Source of the DNA: Vicinamibacterales bacterium
GTDB taxonomy: Bacteria > Acidobacteriota > Vicinamibacteria > Vicinamibacterales > UBA2999
Direction: 5' to 3'
NCBI GenBank assembly: GCA_041659285.1
Contig: JBAZYO010000010.1
Coordinates: 1-64,000, forward strand
Length of the DNA: 64,000 nt
The notes beneath the pieces are model-generated. The model was not told the DNA's origin and made no database searches. It saw only the letters and a program-made list of their open reading frames with translations. Positions 51,288 to 59,782 of the stretch are shown here, piece after piece. The first letter of the stretch is position 1. The number at the start of each line of letters is the position of its first letter. The translations under genes were made by a program, and so were the position numbers.

Positions 51288-51524
51288 ATGGCCAACAACA
51301 ACGAGAACGACATGACTACCAAGTTGATGTTTGAACAGATTCGCGAAGACATTAAGAAGCTTGGCGAGGGCTACGAAGACTTGAAGAGGCAGCTCTCAAA
51401 AGACATCAAGGACATGGGCCGGCATTGGGATACCAAATGGTCTCCGCATGATCTCGCGATCAGGAACCACGAGAAGCGAATCCGGGTCTTGGAACGACGG
51501 CGGCCCCGCCAAAGCGGTCGCTAG
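51288..51524 (+). CDS. Small charged coiled-coil protein
   Basis: 78 residues from ATG 51288, or 70 from ATG 51312 (MTTKLMF). It is predicted coiled coil (FEQIREDIKKLGEGYEDLKRQLSKDIKD) with a basic end. The sequence before the start is shared with the gene at 54584. The -10-like TACGAT (51284-51289) overlaps the first ATG, so the second may be the one translated. Function unknown. Its 3' end overlaps the opposite gene by 4 bp. Confidence 0.55.
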   Translation: MANNNENDMTTKLMFEQIREDIKKLGEGYEDLKRQLSKDIKDMGRHWDTKWSPHDLAIRNHEKRIRVLERRRPRQSGR

Positions 51525-51892
51525 GCGGGTTTGAGCGCTGCCAAGCGGGCAACCAGCTCCTCGACGATCCCCAGCCACCCCAGCAACTCCGCCGATGTCG
51601 GCGACAGCTCATATGGATGCTGATGGCACGCCCGGCTGAGCCCCGCCCACGCGTAGGACACCCGCTCGGCCAGGTCCTCATCCCCCAGGTAGTGTGGAAG
51701 GCACAGCAGCTGCGCCTTCATCGAACACTGCTCCATCCCAAGCGCGCGGACGCGCCAGAAATCATCCAGTGCGGACTCGAGCGCCTGCCTCGCGAGCAAG
51801 GCGGTGGCGCGCGGCCACAACCCTGCCGTGGCCGGGTCGGTGCGCTCCATCAGGTTGCGCGCGGCGGACACGACTTCAGCATGCTCCAGCAT
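51521..51892 (-). CDS. Small HEPN-like protein linked to the zinc-hook ATPase
   Basis: 123 residues, all-helical. It contains SRACHQHPYEL with R87-x4-H92, the Rx4-6H motif of HEPN RNases, after the helix AERVSYAWAGL. The start ATG overlaps the stop of the ATPase tail (TGATG), so the two are translated together. I recall similar pairs in actinobacteria, without known function. It could be the RNase toxin of an ATPase-controlled abortive module, or a nuclease-dead regulator. Confidence 0.6.
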   Translation of the reverse strand: MLEHAEVVSAARNLMERTDPATAGLWPRATALLARQALESALDDFWRVRALGMEQCSMKAQLLCLPHYLGDEDLAERVSYAWAGLSRACHQHPYELSPTSAELLGWLGIVEELVARLAALKPA

Positions 51893-54407
51893 CACAGCGC
51901 CTGAAGCCGTTCGGCCAGTTTCTCGGTGTCGTTGATCAGCTGCTGCAGATCCCCTGCGAACTCTTTGTGCGCGCCTTCGTTGCACTGCTTGAACGCGTCG
52001 CCGGCCCAGCCGCCGTACCTGTTCAGGCGGGCCATCACTTCGCTCCCCCGCTCGCGGTCGTCCCAGAAGGCCAGCGCGGCCAACGTCGTCAGCTTGCCGC
52101 CTTTGGCGAGCGCCTCCTCCACTTCGCCGTGCGACTTGCCGGCCAGCAGTTGACGCCGGCGGATCACGCCGATCAGCGCGGCTTCGAGCGCGGCGCGGGC
52201 CGCCTCCGCCAAGGCTTCGGCGGGCCAGGCAGAATGCTGAACACTGCGTCGCAACAATGGATTCGGGCAGGTCGGTGGTGTGCACCAGCGCCAGCACATG
52301 CTGGACGACTGCGCCTGGCCCGCCGAAGCCTTGGCGAAGGGGGCCGGACGGGATCGAGCGACTTCCTGACCTCCACCACAGAATTCGGACGCCGCGTGAC
52401 CATGATGTTCCGGCTCTCGATGCCGAGGCGGCGGACGGCTTCGGGCAGTCGCTCGTCGTGGGTGAACACGATCACCTGCCGCGTGAGCGCGGTCTCTTCG
52501 AGCGCGCGGGCCAGGCCGTCGACGCGGGAGGGGTCCATGGATTGCACCGGGTCGTCGATGACCACGAACCGGAACGGGCTTTCGGGCAGGGTGGCGCGTG
52601 GCAGGAATAGGCTGAGGGCCAGCGAGTGCAGTTCGCCCTGGCTCATCACGCCCAGGGCGGCGCCGGCGACGCCGTCCACGGTGACGTCGAGCGATACCTT
52701 GCGCTTGGTGCCTGCGCCCACCAGCTCGATCTTGCCGAGCGTGACGTTGCTCTGCTGGCGCAGGTGTTCCCAGGTGGCCATGGCCTTGTCTGCGATGGGG
52801 GCGAAGCGCTGGTTGCGGATGTCAGACGAGGCGTCCTTCAGCCACTTCTCGGCCTCTTTGATGCGCGGGATGTCTTCCGCGGCCGCACGCGCCTTGCGGG
52901 CGAGGTCGAGCCAGCCGGCGATGGACTGCGCGATGGGCCGCCAGCGGTCTTCGCGCCGCTTCAGTTCCGCGGCCGCGGCCGTCTTCAACACGTCGATGGC
53001 GTCGAAGAACGCGCCGTGACGGCTCTCCAGGTGGATGGCGAGTTCCGCCAGGTCTTTGATGGTGGAGCCGGCATGCCACGTGTCCCACTGCGTGCGCGCG
53101 GTGTCGAGCCCTTCGAGGCCAATCTCGAACAATTGCGCCAGCAGTTTCGGCGGCGCCGCCATCATCTCTATCGCCTTCCGCCGCGCCGCTTCCGCTCCCC
53201 GATGCGCATCGTCGCTCGCCGCCGCGGCAATCTTGAGGCGATCGATCTCCGCGCGGCTTTTCTTGGCCCATGCCGACGTGAGCCCCTTCTTGCCGCCGCA
53301 CACCGGGCAATCGGCATCGCCGTGATCGGCGTGGAAGGCGAGGGCCGCTTCGAGCAGCGAGGCGACTTGCCGAGCGCCGTCGGCATCGCTGCCGGCAACG
53401 GCCTTCAGTTTCTGATCGGCGGATCGGAGCGCGGTCACCGCGGCGGCGACCAGCGAAGGATCGCCGGCATCAAGCGCTGCTGCACGCGTCAACACGACGG
53501 TGTCCTGGGTCGCGGGCGGCGCCCCTCCGACGCTCACTATCTTCTCGGCCGCATCCAATCCCCAGTTCTTCGCCGTGAGCGCGTCCAGGCACTGGGACGC
53601 GCGATCGTCTGGCTCCTCGGCGATCAGCGTCTTCAGTTGCTCAACCAGATGCCCGCGCACTTCGTCTGCCGCGTCGAAGGGCTTCTGCCTGGCAAGACGT
53701 GCCTCGGCGAGCGCGTTCTGCGCGTTGACGAGATCCTCGAGACCCAGCACCAGCGACAGCGCGTCGTAGAGTTTCGACGGGCCCTCGTCCAGCATGGAGC
53801 CCAGCTCGTTGTAGGAGAGAAATGGGCGATACGACTCAAGCGCATCCGTCCACCCCAGCGCCTGCAGCGTCGTCTTCGGCTTGCCCTTGAGCTGCGCGGT
53901 TGTCTTCTGCGCATCAAGCTCGCCACCCGCGTCCCACGAGCAGCCGACCTTGGCGTGCCCGCCGCCCTCCAGGAGGAGCTCCGCCTCAATGGCGGCCGGA
54001 TGCGCCTGATGCAGGTTGCGCCAGCCTTCCTTCCAGATTTTCGAGCGGTCCGACCAGCGCTTGCTATCGCCGGTGAGTAGCACTTCCAGCGCCTCAGCGA
54101 AGCTGGACTTCCCCGACCCGTTACGCCCAACGACGATGGTGAGGCCGGGGCCGGGAGTGAGGGTGAGTGTTTGCCTGGGGCCGATGCCGCGGAAGCCTTC
54201 GACGGTGAGGGAGGTGAGATATGCGCCGGCGTGGGTGGTTGCCGTTGCCTTCTCGTCGGCCTTCGTCGTTGTCTTGGTGTTCTGGAGGACGCTGTCGAGG
54301 GCATCGCGGCCGTCGCAGGCGGCGAGGACGAGGCTGCTCCAGGGCTTGGTGAGAGAGTCCCCGGACTTCAGAGCGTCGTGAATCAGTTGGCGCAGGTCAG
54401 GGTTCAT
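51892..54407 (-). pseudogene. Rad50/SMC-like zinc-hook ATPase, C-terminus frame-shifted by two repeats
   Basis: Open from ATG 54407 for about 690 meaningful residues: Walker A GRNGSGKSS (94-102), a central zinc-hook-like CPVCGG (about 370), SQGELHSLALSLFLP signature and Walker B FVVIDDPVQSMD (about 616). After RKSLDPV the frame runs through a repeat (52309-52339) into Arg/Pro-rich sequence. The family tail continues in a second frame (VQHVLALVHTTDLPES), then, after another repeat (52204-52232), in a third (ARAALEAALIGVIRRRQ to AERLQAL at 51892). The tail is thus probably lost or made separately. Structural relatives include Rad50 and RloC. Confidence 0.65.
52204..52339. repeat. Inverted pair of GCCAAGGCTTCGGCGGGCC repeats in the ATPase gene
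   Basis: 52204-52232 and 52309-52339 are inverted copies (core CCAAGGCTTCGGCGGGCCAGGC) 76 bp apart. Each coincides with a change of the frame that carries family similarity. A related sequence, CCTTCGCCAAAGGCTACGG, lies at 54531-54549. Confidence 0.75.
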
Positions 54408-54515
54408 GATCACAATCTGCCGCACGAATCGCCCGATGTGTACTCAAGATCTGCGACACACCGAAACCTGAGCCGCAAGATCGTTCGGGATCCCGCCCTA
54501 TTTCACGTGGCCTGT

Positions 54516-54583
54516 CGTTCGCAGGTCCCACCTTCGCCAAAGGCTACGGTGGACAAGCCTCGCTGCGAAAGGACGATGCTACT
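54516..54583 (+). promoter_or_regulatory. Leader shared with the coiled-coil gene at 51288
   Basis: CGTTCGCAGGTCCCACC (54516-54532) and AGGACGATGCTACTATG (54570-54586) match 51252-51268 and 51274-51290. The 38 bp between them here are a repeat of the CTTCGCCAAAGGCTACGG type, absent from the other copy. TGCTACTAT looks like an extended -10. Confidence 0.55.
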
Positions 54584-54898
54584 ATGACGACCGACGACGA
54601 TATGCGCGAAAGAATCCAGAGTCTGGAAACGAAGTTCGACGGTCTGGAGAAGAAGATCGACCAGCTCCCGACGAAGGATGACTTTGAGACAATGACCAAC
54701 AAGGTGTCCATCCTTGTCGGTGAGGCGAAGGACGCCGCGAGGAATGCGGCGGAAGGCTACAAGGCGACGCTAGACCGCATCGAGCGGAAGCTCGGCGAGC
54801 TGAACACGAACGTGGAGGTCAGGCTGTCGGACCATGACAAGGTCCTGGCAAACCACAACAGTCGCCTGATCGCTGTCGAGCCGCCACAACGCCCCTAG
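54584..54898 (+). CDS. Small charged coiled-coil protein
   Basis: 104 residues (98 from the internal ATG at 54602). It is a long coiled coil (RIQSLETKFDGLEKKIDQLPTK ... LDRIERKLGELNTNVEVRLSDHD) with no catalytic motif. It resembles the genes at 51288 and 60255 in size and character, and shares its upstream leader with the former. It is divergent from the zinc-hook ATPase. Function unknown. Confidence 0.6.
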   Translation: MTTDDDMRERIQSLETKFDGLEKKIDQLPTKDDFETMTNKVSILVGEAKDAARNAAEGYKATLDRIERKLGELNTNVEVRLSDHDKVLANHNSRLIAVEPPQRP

Positions 54899-54903
54899 TT
54901 CCC

Positions 54904-54952
54904 CCCTCTTTCTTCGGGAAGAGGGTGCGAGGCCGACCGCGAGGTCGGCCTC
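54904..54952 (+). terminator. Tandem hairpins with TTCG and GCGA loops
   Basis: CCCTCTTTC-TTCG-GGAAGAGGG (54904-54925) and GAGGCCGACC-GCGA-GGTCGGCCTC (54929-54952) form 9- and 10-bp stems with the two most stable RNA tetraloop types. They start 6 bp after the coiled-coil gene stop. There is no T-run. Confidence 0.6.
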
Positions 54953-54959
54953 AGTGTTG

Positions 54960-55160
54960 TACGGCGGCCCTCAACATCGTCACTCGGCCCCCGGAACCCA
55001 ACCTTCTCGGCGATGCGTCGATCCCGCGGATCTAGTGCGGCGTCAACGCCATCGCCAAGCGACCGTCGAGATCGCCGGCGCGCATCCACTCGGCCACCAC
55101 CCACGCATCATGCTGATCGGCGGTGCGTCCTTCTACCGCAGGGAACTGCCTATCCCATAG
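54960..55160 (-). pseudogene. Possible remnant of a small RNase H-like (DUF429-like) protein
   Basis: On the minus strand, LWDRQFPAVEGRTADQHDAW followed by VVAEWMRAGDLDGRLAMALTP resembles the C-terminal end of DUF429-like proteins, and ALDPRDRRIAEKVGF continues it in another frame. No upstream part is present between 55160 and the next gene. The rest of the 54953-55254 gap shows nothing else. Confidence 0.35.
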
Positions 55161-55254
55161 CCTCGCCATCCCCTGGTCGGCGGGGGTGCGACGCGCTGAT
55201 TCCAAATCTTAAAGGACGGGTCCTTGCATTGAACTATCCTGGTCCGACCAAGCG

Positions 55255-57237
55255 ATGCCTGAACTCTTGATTCCTGGCGCCTACTATGCCGCAGATGTCG
55301 CGACGTTTATCGCGGCTTCGCCGGAGCAGATCCTAGGCGTTCTCGCCCTTCGCAGCAACTTCAACGTAGACCAAACGCAGCGCGACGCGTGGGTCGGCGA
55401 AATCGAAATACTCAAGGACGCGCTTACTGGCACCGACGGGACCTTAATTCTTGAGTTCGATGTTCCCCGAATCGGTAGCCGCATAGACGCTGTGCTGCTG
55501 TCTGGGCCGGCTGTGTTTGTAATTGAATTCAAAGTTGGCGAGCGCCACCGCACGCGTGACCACTTCAATCAAGTCTGGGACTACGCTCTAGACCTTAAGA
55601 ACTTTCACCAGGCTAGCCATGGCGCTCCCATTTTTCCGATTCTCTTACCAACGGAGGCCGATCACTCCGAAGGGATCTTTGCAGAGCCTTCACCAGACGG
55701 CGTGTTCCCGCCGGCATTCTGCAATGGCGACGGACTGAAGCAGCTCATTGCAGAGGGTCTCAAGAAGGCCAATGGGCCAATCATTGAAGCGAGCGCCTGG
55801 GCGAATGCTCCCTATCGACCCACTCCAACAATTATCGAGGCAGCTCGGGCGCTGTATTCTCGCCACTCCGTGGATGCGATCGCCCGGCATGATGCTGGCG
55901 CACAGAACCTAAGCGTTACCTCGCAGCGCATCGAAGCCCTTATCGACACAGCGCGAAAGGAAGGGCAGAAGATCATAATCTTTGTCACAGGAGTGCCCGG
56001 TGCGGGTAAGACGTTGGTAGGCCTGAATGTGGCCACGCAGAATCGCGCAGACACACCAGTGCATGCTGTGTTCCTCTCAGGTAACGGCCCGCTGGTGGCG
56101 GTGCTGCGCGAAGCTCTTGTGCGCGATGAACTGCAACGCAGGCGGCATGCGGGTGAGCAAGTTCGCAAGGGAGAGGTCGGTCAGAAAGTCAAAGCCTTCA
56201 TCCAGAACGTCCACCACTTTCGGGATGCTGGCCTGAGAGACGTGACTGCTCCGGTAGACCATGTGGTGATCTTCGATGAAGCTCAGCGAGCCTGGGACCT
56301 TAGGCAAACTGCGAATTTCATGCTGCGGCGAAAGAAACGTGCTGACTTTGATCAATCGGAGCCGCAGGTCTTGGTTTCGTATCTCGATCGCCACAAGGAT
56401 TGGGCTGTCGTGATTTGCCTCGTTGGCGGCGGGCAGGAGATCAACCGGGGCGAGGCTGGCATCGCCGGATGGCTAGATGCGATGGAAACGTCTTTCCAAG
56501 GCTGGACCGCGTACGCCTCTCCTCATCTCTCTGAGAGCGAACCCGATACAGTTCGTGCAATCGAGGACCTTCGGCGCCGCGAGAAGATAAAGGAGGATCC
56601 GGCTTTGCATCTGGCAGTGTCGATGCGATCCTTTCGCGCTGAGAACGTGTCGTCATTCGTGAAGGCCGTGCTCGACCTCGACACCCTGGATGCGCAGGCC
56701 ACCCTGCGGCAGATGGCAGGTCGATTCCCCATGGCTGTGACTCGCGACTTGTTCAAAGCCAAGAGCTGGATTCGTGAACATGCGAGGGGCACTGAACGTG
56801 TGGGATTGGTCGCATCGTCTGGGGCTCAGCGTCTCAAACCCCACGCGATCGACATTCGCGTGAACGTCGACCCAGTGCACTGGTTCTTGAGCGAGCCTGA
56901 CGACCTGAGAGGTAGCAATTTTCTCGAGGATGCTGCCACGGAATTCCAAGTTCAGGGCCTTGAAGTCGACTGGGCCTGTGTCACTTGGGATGCGGACCTG
57001 CGGTTAACCGACCATGGCTGGAGCCATCACTCATTCGTGGGCAACCGATGGACCACGGTGAGGAATCTGGATCGACAGAAATATCTCGTGAACGCCTATC
57101 GCGTGTTGCTTACCCGCGCTCGGCAAGGGATGGTGATCTTCGTGCCGCCGGGCGAAGCGGGCGATGCGACGCGGCCTCCGGAGTATTACCAGCGAACATA
57201 CGAATACTTCAAGGACCTTGGCATCCCGGCAGTCTGA
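55255..57237 (+). CDS. RecB-like nuclease fused to DUF2075 helicase
   Basis: 660 residues. The N-terminal domain has a PD-(D/E)xK signature: D78 in RIDAVLL, E91-F-K93 in VFVIEFKVG, and the RecB-type Q106-x3-Y110 in FNQVWDY. The DUF2075 ATPase has Walker A GVPGAGKT (246-253), DEAQ (341-344) and a late helicase motif YLVNAYRVLLTRARQGM. Such fusions are found in defence and restriction contexts. Its GC content is visibly lower and codon use less biased than in the surrounding genes, a sign of recent transfer. Confidence 0.85.
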   Translation: MPELLIPGAYYAADVATFIAASPEQILGVLALRSNFNVDQTQRDAWVGEIEILKDALTGTDGTLILEFDVPRIGSRIDAVLLSGPAVFVIEFKVGERHRTRDHFNQVWDYALDLKNFHQASHGAPIFPILLPTEADHSEGIFAEPSPDGVFPPAFCNGDGLKQLIAEGLKKANGPIIEASAWANAPYRPTPTIIEAARALYSRHSVDAIARHDAGAQNLSVTSQRIEALIDTARKEGQKIIIFVTGVPGAGKTLVGLNVATQNRADTPVHAVFLSGNGPLVAVLREALVRDELQRRRHAGEQVRKGEVGQKVKAFIQNVHHFRDAGLRDVTAPVDHVVIFDEAQRAWDLRQTANFMLRRKKRADFDQSEPQVLVSYLDRHKDWAVVICLVGGGQEINRGEAGIAGWLDAMETSFQGWTAYASPHLSESEPDTVRAIEDLRRREKIKEDPALHLAVSMRSFRAENVSSFVKAVLDLDTLDAQATLRQMAGRFPMAVTRDLFKAKSWIREHARGTERVGLVASSGAQRLKPHAIDIRVNVDPVHWFLSEPDDLRGSNFLEDAATEFQVQGLEVDWACVTWDADLRLTDHGWSHHSFVGNRWTTVRNLDRQKYLVNAYRVLLTRARQGMVIFVPPGEAGDATRPPEYYQRTYEYFKDLGIPAV

Positions 57238-57324
57238 GAACATCCGCTGCAGGCAGACCTTGCTGCCTAGAATGGAATGTCCGCCTGTCGGAGGTCACCT
57301 CGTCGGACATTCTCGAGAAGTCCG

Positions 57325-57685
57325 ACGCAAACGTTTGACAGCTACTGGCAGAGCGCGGAATACGAGGACTACGAGCCGGCCAAGCACGCCAAGCGACTGG
57401 ACCACGCATTGGCCGGGGCTGAAGCCCCGGCCCTCCGGGATGATGGGTTCCTCAGCTTTCTCGACGTCACGCCGTGGCCGCATCAGACGGAAATTCCCGA
57501 GAAGCTCGCCGCCGAACGCGAACGTCACCACCGCTTCAAGAACCTCGTGGTCGCCGCCACCGGCACCGGCAAGACCATCGTCGCCGCCCTGGACTTCAAG
57601 CGCCTGCGCGCGCAGATGGGCGACCCACGCCTGCTGTTTGTGGCGCACCGGCAGGAGATCCTGAAGCAGAGCTTTGGGGCACCTC
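57325..57685 (+). pseudogene. N-terminal stump of a DEAD/DEAH helicase
   Basis: TFDSYWQSAEYEDYEP and HQTEIPEKLAAERERHHRFK lead into Walker A VVAATGTGKT and VAHRQEILKQS (motif Ia), after which similarity stops and repeat-like hairpin sequence follows (57682-57711). All later helicase motifs are missing and no good start is seen. A 10-bp hairpin GGCCGGGGCT-GA-AGCCCCGGCC (57411-57432) lies inside the stump. Confidence 0.7.
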
Positions 57686-57788
57686 CCGGGAAGGCACTTC
57701 TTGCCGGGAGGGCAAGGCAGGTCGCCGGCCGGAGGCTCGACTACCTCGACGTGCGGCACAGGTGTATCCTGTGACCGAGGAGCAGACC

Positions 57789-58013
57789 GTGGCCGCACTC
57801 GCTGACCGAATTTCCGTGGATCCTGGCCAATGCGGGGGCCGTCCCTGCGTGCGCGGGTTACGCATCCGTGTCACCGACGTGTTGGACCTGCTCGCTGCCG
57901 GCCTGTCGCCGGCGCAGGTGCTCGAAGAGCTGCCGGATCTGGAGATCGAGGACATCTCCGCATGCCTGCGATTCGCCAGCCGGCGCCTTGATCATCCCAT
58001 CGTAGCGGCGTGA
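57789..58013 (+). CDS. DUF433 antitoxin
   Basis: 74 residues from GTG 57789, chosen because GAGGAG (57776-57781) lies 7 nt upstream; GTG 57771 directly follows TATCCT and is less likely. SVDPGQCGGRPCVRGLRIRVTDVL is the DUF433 signature (DNA-binding HTH), with ELPDLEIEDISACLRFA at the end. It is coupled by GTGA to a DUF5615 gene, its usual toxin partner. Confidence 0.88.
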   Translation: MAALADRISVDPGQCGGRPCVRGLRIRVTDVLDLLAAGLSPAQVLEELPDLEIEDISACLRFASRRLDHPIVAA

Positions 58014-58366
58014 CCATCTGGCTCGACAATCAACTGCCGCCCGCCCTCGCGGCGTGGATGCGGGTGACGCTGGCTATCGACTGCGTGCCTATCCGCGACT
58101 TGAACCTGCAACGCGCGTCAGACGCGGCTATCTTCACGGCCGCCCGGGAATCAAAGGTCACCGTGATGACCAAAGATGCCGACTTCGCGTCACTGGTTGA
58201 CCAACTTGGTTCGCCACCCCAGGTCATCCTTGTCACTTGCGGCAATACCTCGAATGTGCGCCTCCGTCAGCTGATCGAAACAGCGTGGCCCACGATTCTC
58301 CCCATGCTTGAACGCGGCGAACAGCTGGTCGAACTCGGAGAGCAACCGCCGTCTGCCCAGGCGTAG
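58010..58366 (+). CDS. DUF5615 PIN-like toxin
   Basis: 118 residues, GTG start overlapping the DUF433 stop. PIN-like Mut7-C fold: WLDNQLPPALAAWM at the start, VMTKDADFASLV in the middle and ILVTCGNTSNVRLRQLI, all usual for DUF5615. Acidic residues D6 and the D-A-D pair are kept, so unlike the other toxins in this region it appears complete. Confidence 0.87.
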   Translation: MTIWLDNQLPPALAAWMRVTLAIDCVPIRDLNLQRASDAAIFTAARESKVTVMTKDADFASLVDQLGSPPQVILVTCGNTSNVRLRQLIETAWPTILPMLERGEQLVELGEQPPSAQA

Positions 58367-58376
58367 GCAGGGGGTG

Positions 58377-59306
58377 TCAGCGGGGAGACGCCTCCAGAAA
58401 CTGATCGTAACGCTGCTTGAGCAGCGCCGGATCCGGCTTCGATGCATCGCGGCGTGGCACCCAAAGAGATTTCCCATTGAACCCTTGGAGTCCGTGGACA
58501 AGCATGGGACCGTCCGTCTCCTCCAGGACATCTCTTCGAACGTCCACTGTGTAGTCGGGGCGAATCCCAATCAGGTTCGTGTCGAACGCCGCGTGATGGA
58601 GCTTGCAGAGAGCGAGACCATTCCTCACCGACGGCACGCCAAGAGGATCAGCATCCCCCACTATGTGCGCCGCCTCCAGGAGCTCTTGTCGACGCAATCG
58701 GCAGACGGCGCAGTGGTTCTGGTAGGCCAGTACGACACGTTCCCTGAACTCGCGCTGATGGAGGCGCTGTTGGAATGTGCGGGTCGCATAACGACGCCGA
58801 ATCTCCATTTCCTCCGACTCGGGTGGCGGCGAACCAAGGCTCGCGAACCGCCGTTCCTCGACACTGACTGTGAACACCAGACCAGCAGGGTTGTCGCCAA
58901 CGATGTAGACAGGCCATTCGGGAACGTACAGACCCGGGACAACACCATGGAAGTAGATCAACGGGATGTGGCGCTGCATGGCCAGGCGCAGGCCGACATT
59001 CTCGTGATGGCCGGGGTCGGTCCCGCGATATCGATACCGCAGCAAGCCATCGTCGCCGAAGGCATCATCGTAGGGCCGGTCCTCGCCTTCGATCACGGGA
59101 ACGGTCGTGATACTTAGCGGCACGTCGGTGATGACGCGGGGCTTGAAGATGCCTTGGGGGCCCATGAGCGGAACGCGCTGGCCGTCGAAGGTGAATCCAG
59201 CTACGAGAACGGCTCTTGGCAGGGCCCGTTCGTCGCTGGCCAGCCGTGTCTGCTCTCCAAGGAACTTGAAGGCAGCTAAACGAACAAGCGCGTTGTGATC
59301 GTCCAT
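58377..59306 (-). CDS. HNH endonuclease (putative restriction enzyme)
   Basis: 309 residues from ATG 59306 (MDDHNALVRLAAFKFL); the frame is open to 59390. An N-terminal beta-rich domain (RAVLVAGFTFDGQRVPLMGPQGIFKP) may recognise DNA. The C-terminal HNH motif reads YQNHCAVCRLRRQELLEAAHI ... NGLALCKLHHAAFDTNLIGI with the zinc Cys pair. Similar enzymes are annotated as putative restriction endonucleases; no methyltransferase lies beside it. Confidence 0.85.
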   Translation of the reverse strand: MDDHNALVRLAAFKFLGEQTRLASDERALPRAVLVAGFTFDGQRVPLMGPQGIFKPRVITDVPLSITTVPVIEGEDRPYDDAFGDDGLLRYRYRGTDPGHHENVGLRLAMQRHIPLIYFHGVVPGLYVPEWPVYIVGDNPAGLVFTVSVEERRFASLGSPPPESEEMEIRRRYATRTFQQRLHQREFRERVVLAYQNHCAVCRLRRQELLEAAHIVGDADPLGVPSVRNGLALCKLHHAAFDTNLIGIRPDYTVDVRRDVLEETDGPMLVHGLQGFNGKSLWVPRRDASKPDPALLKQRYDQFLEASPR

Positions 59307-59504
59307 TCCGAGGCTGGAGCATTCTAACCAGTTCCCGTGCTGGCGGACTTCTTCAGGGCAGCAAAAGTGGCGAGTGCGTAGAAACGGCATCGGGTCGCGC
59401 CAGCTCGCGTAGCAGAACTTGCGACCAGTCGGATGACCTAGGCCAGAGAACGCTCGTGAAATCGCTCGAATTCAGGCGGCACTCGATTGGCATTGCCACC
59501 TGGC

Positions 59505-59774
59505 ATGCCCGAGATCTCCCGCTTCTACGGAATCGTCATTCGCATGTTCGCCGAGGCCGGCGCACGCCACCATCGTCCGCACTTCCACGCCATCTACCAG
59601 GATCACGCGGCCGCGTTTGCGATCGACACTCTCGAGTTGCTTGGCGGCGACCTACCCGTCCCGCAACGCCGCCTGGTCGAGGCCTGGGCGGAGCTTCACC
59701 GGGCTGAGCTGCTGACGGACTGGACCCTCTTGCATTCGGGTCAACCCCCGGTCAAGATCGACCCATTGACCTGA
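59505..59774 (+). CDS. DUF4160 protein
   Basis: 89 residues from ATG 59505. PEISRFYGIVIRMFAEAGARHHRPHFHAIY is the DUF4160 signature with its HHRPHFH His cluster. DUF4160 and DUF2442 genes often occur as a pair, as here, and are suspected toxin-antitoxin or regulatory modules; not proven. Confidence 0.85.
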   Translation: MPEISRFYGIVIRMFAEAGARHHRPHFHAIYQDHAAAFAIDTLELLGGDLPVPQRRLVEAWAELHRAELLTDWTLLHSGQPPVKIDPLT

Positions 59775-59782
59775 CTCAGCCC

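Noticed and set aside
54440..54520. tRNA-like GTTCGGGATCCCGCC segment
   Set aside because: No acceptor stem, anticodon arm or CCA end can be folded around it.
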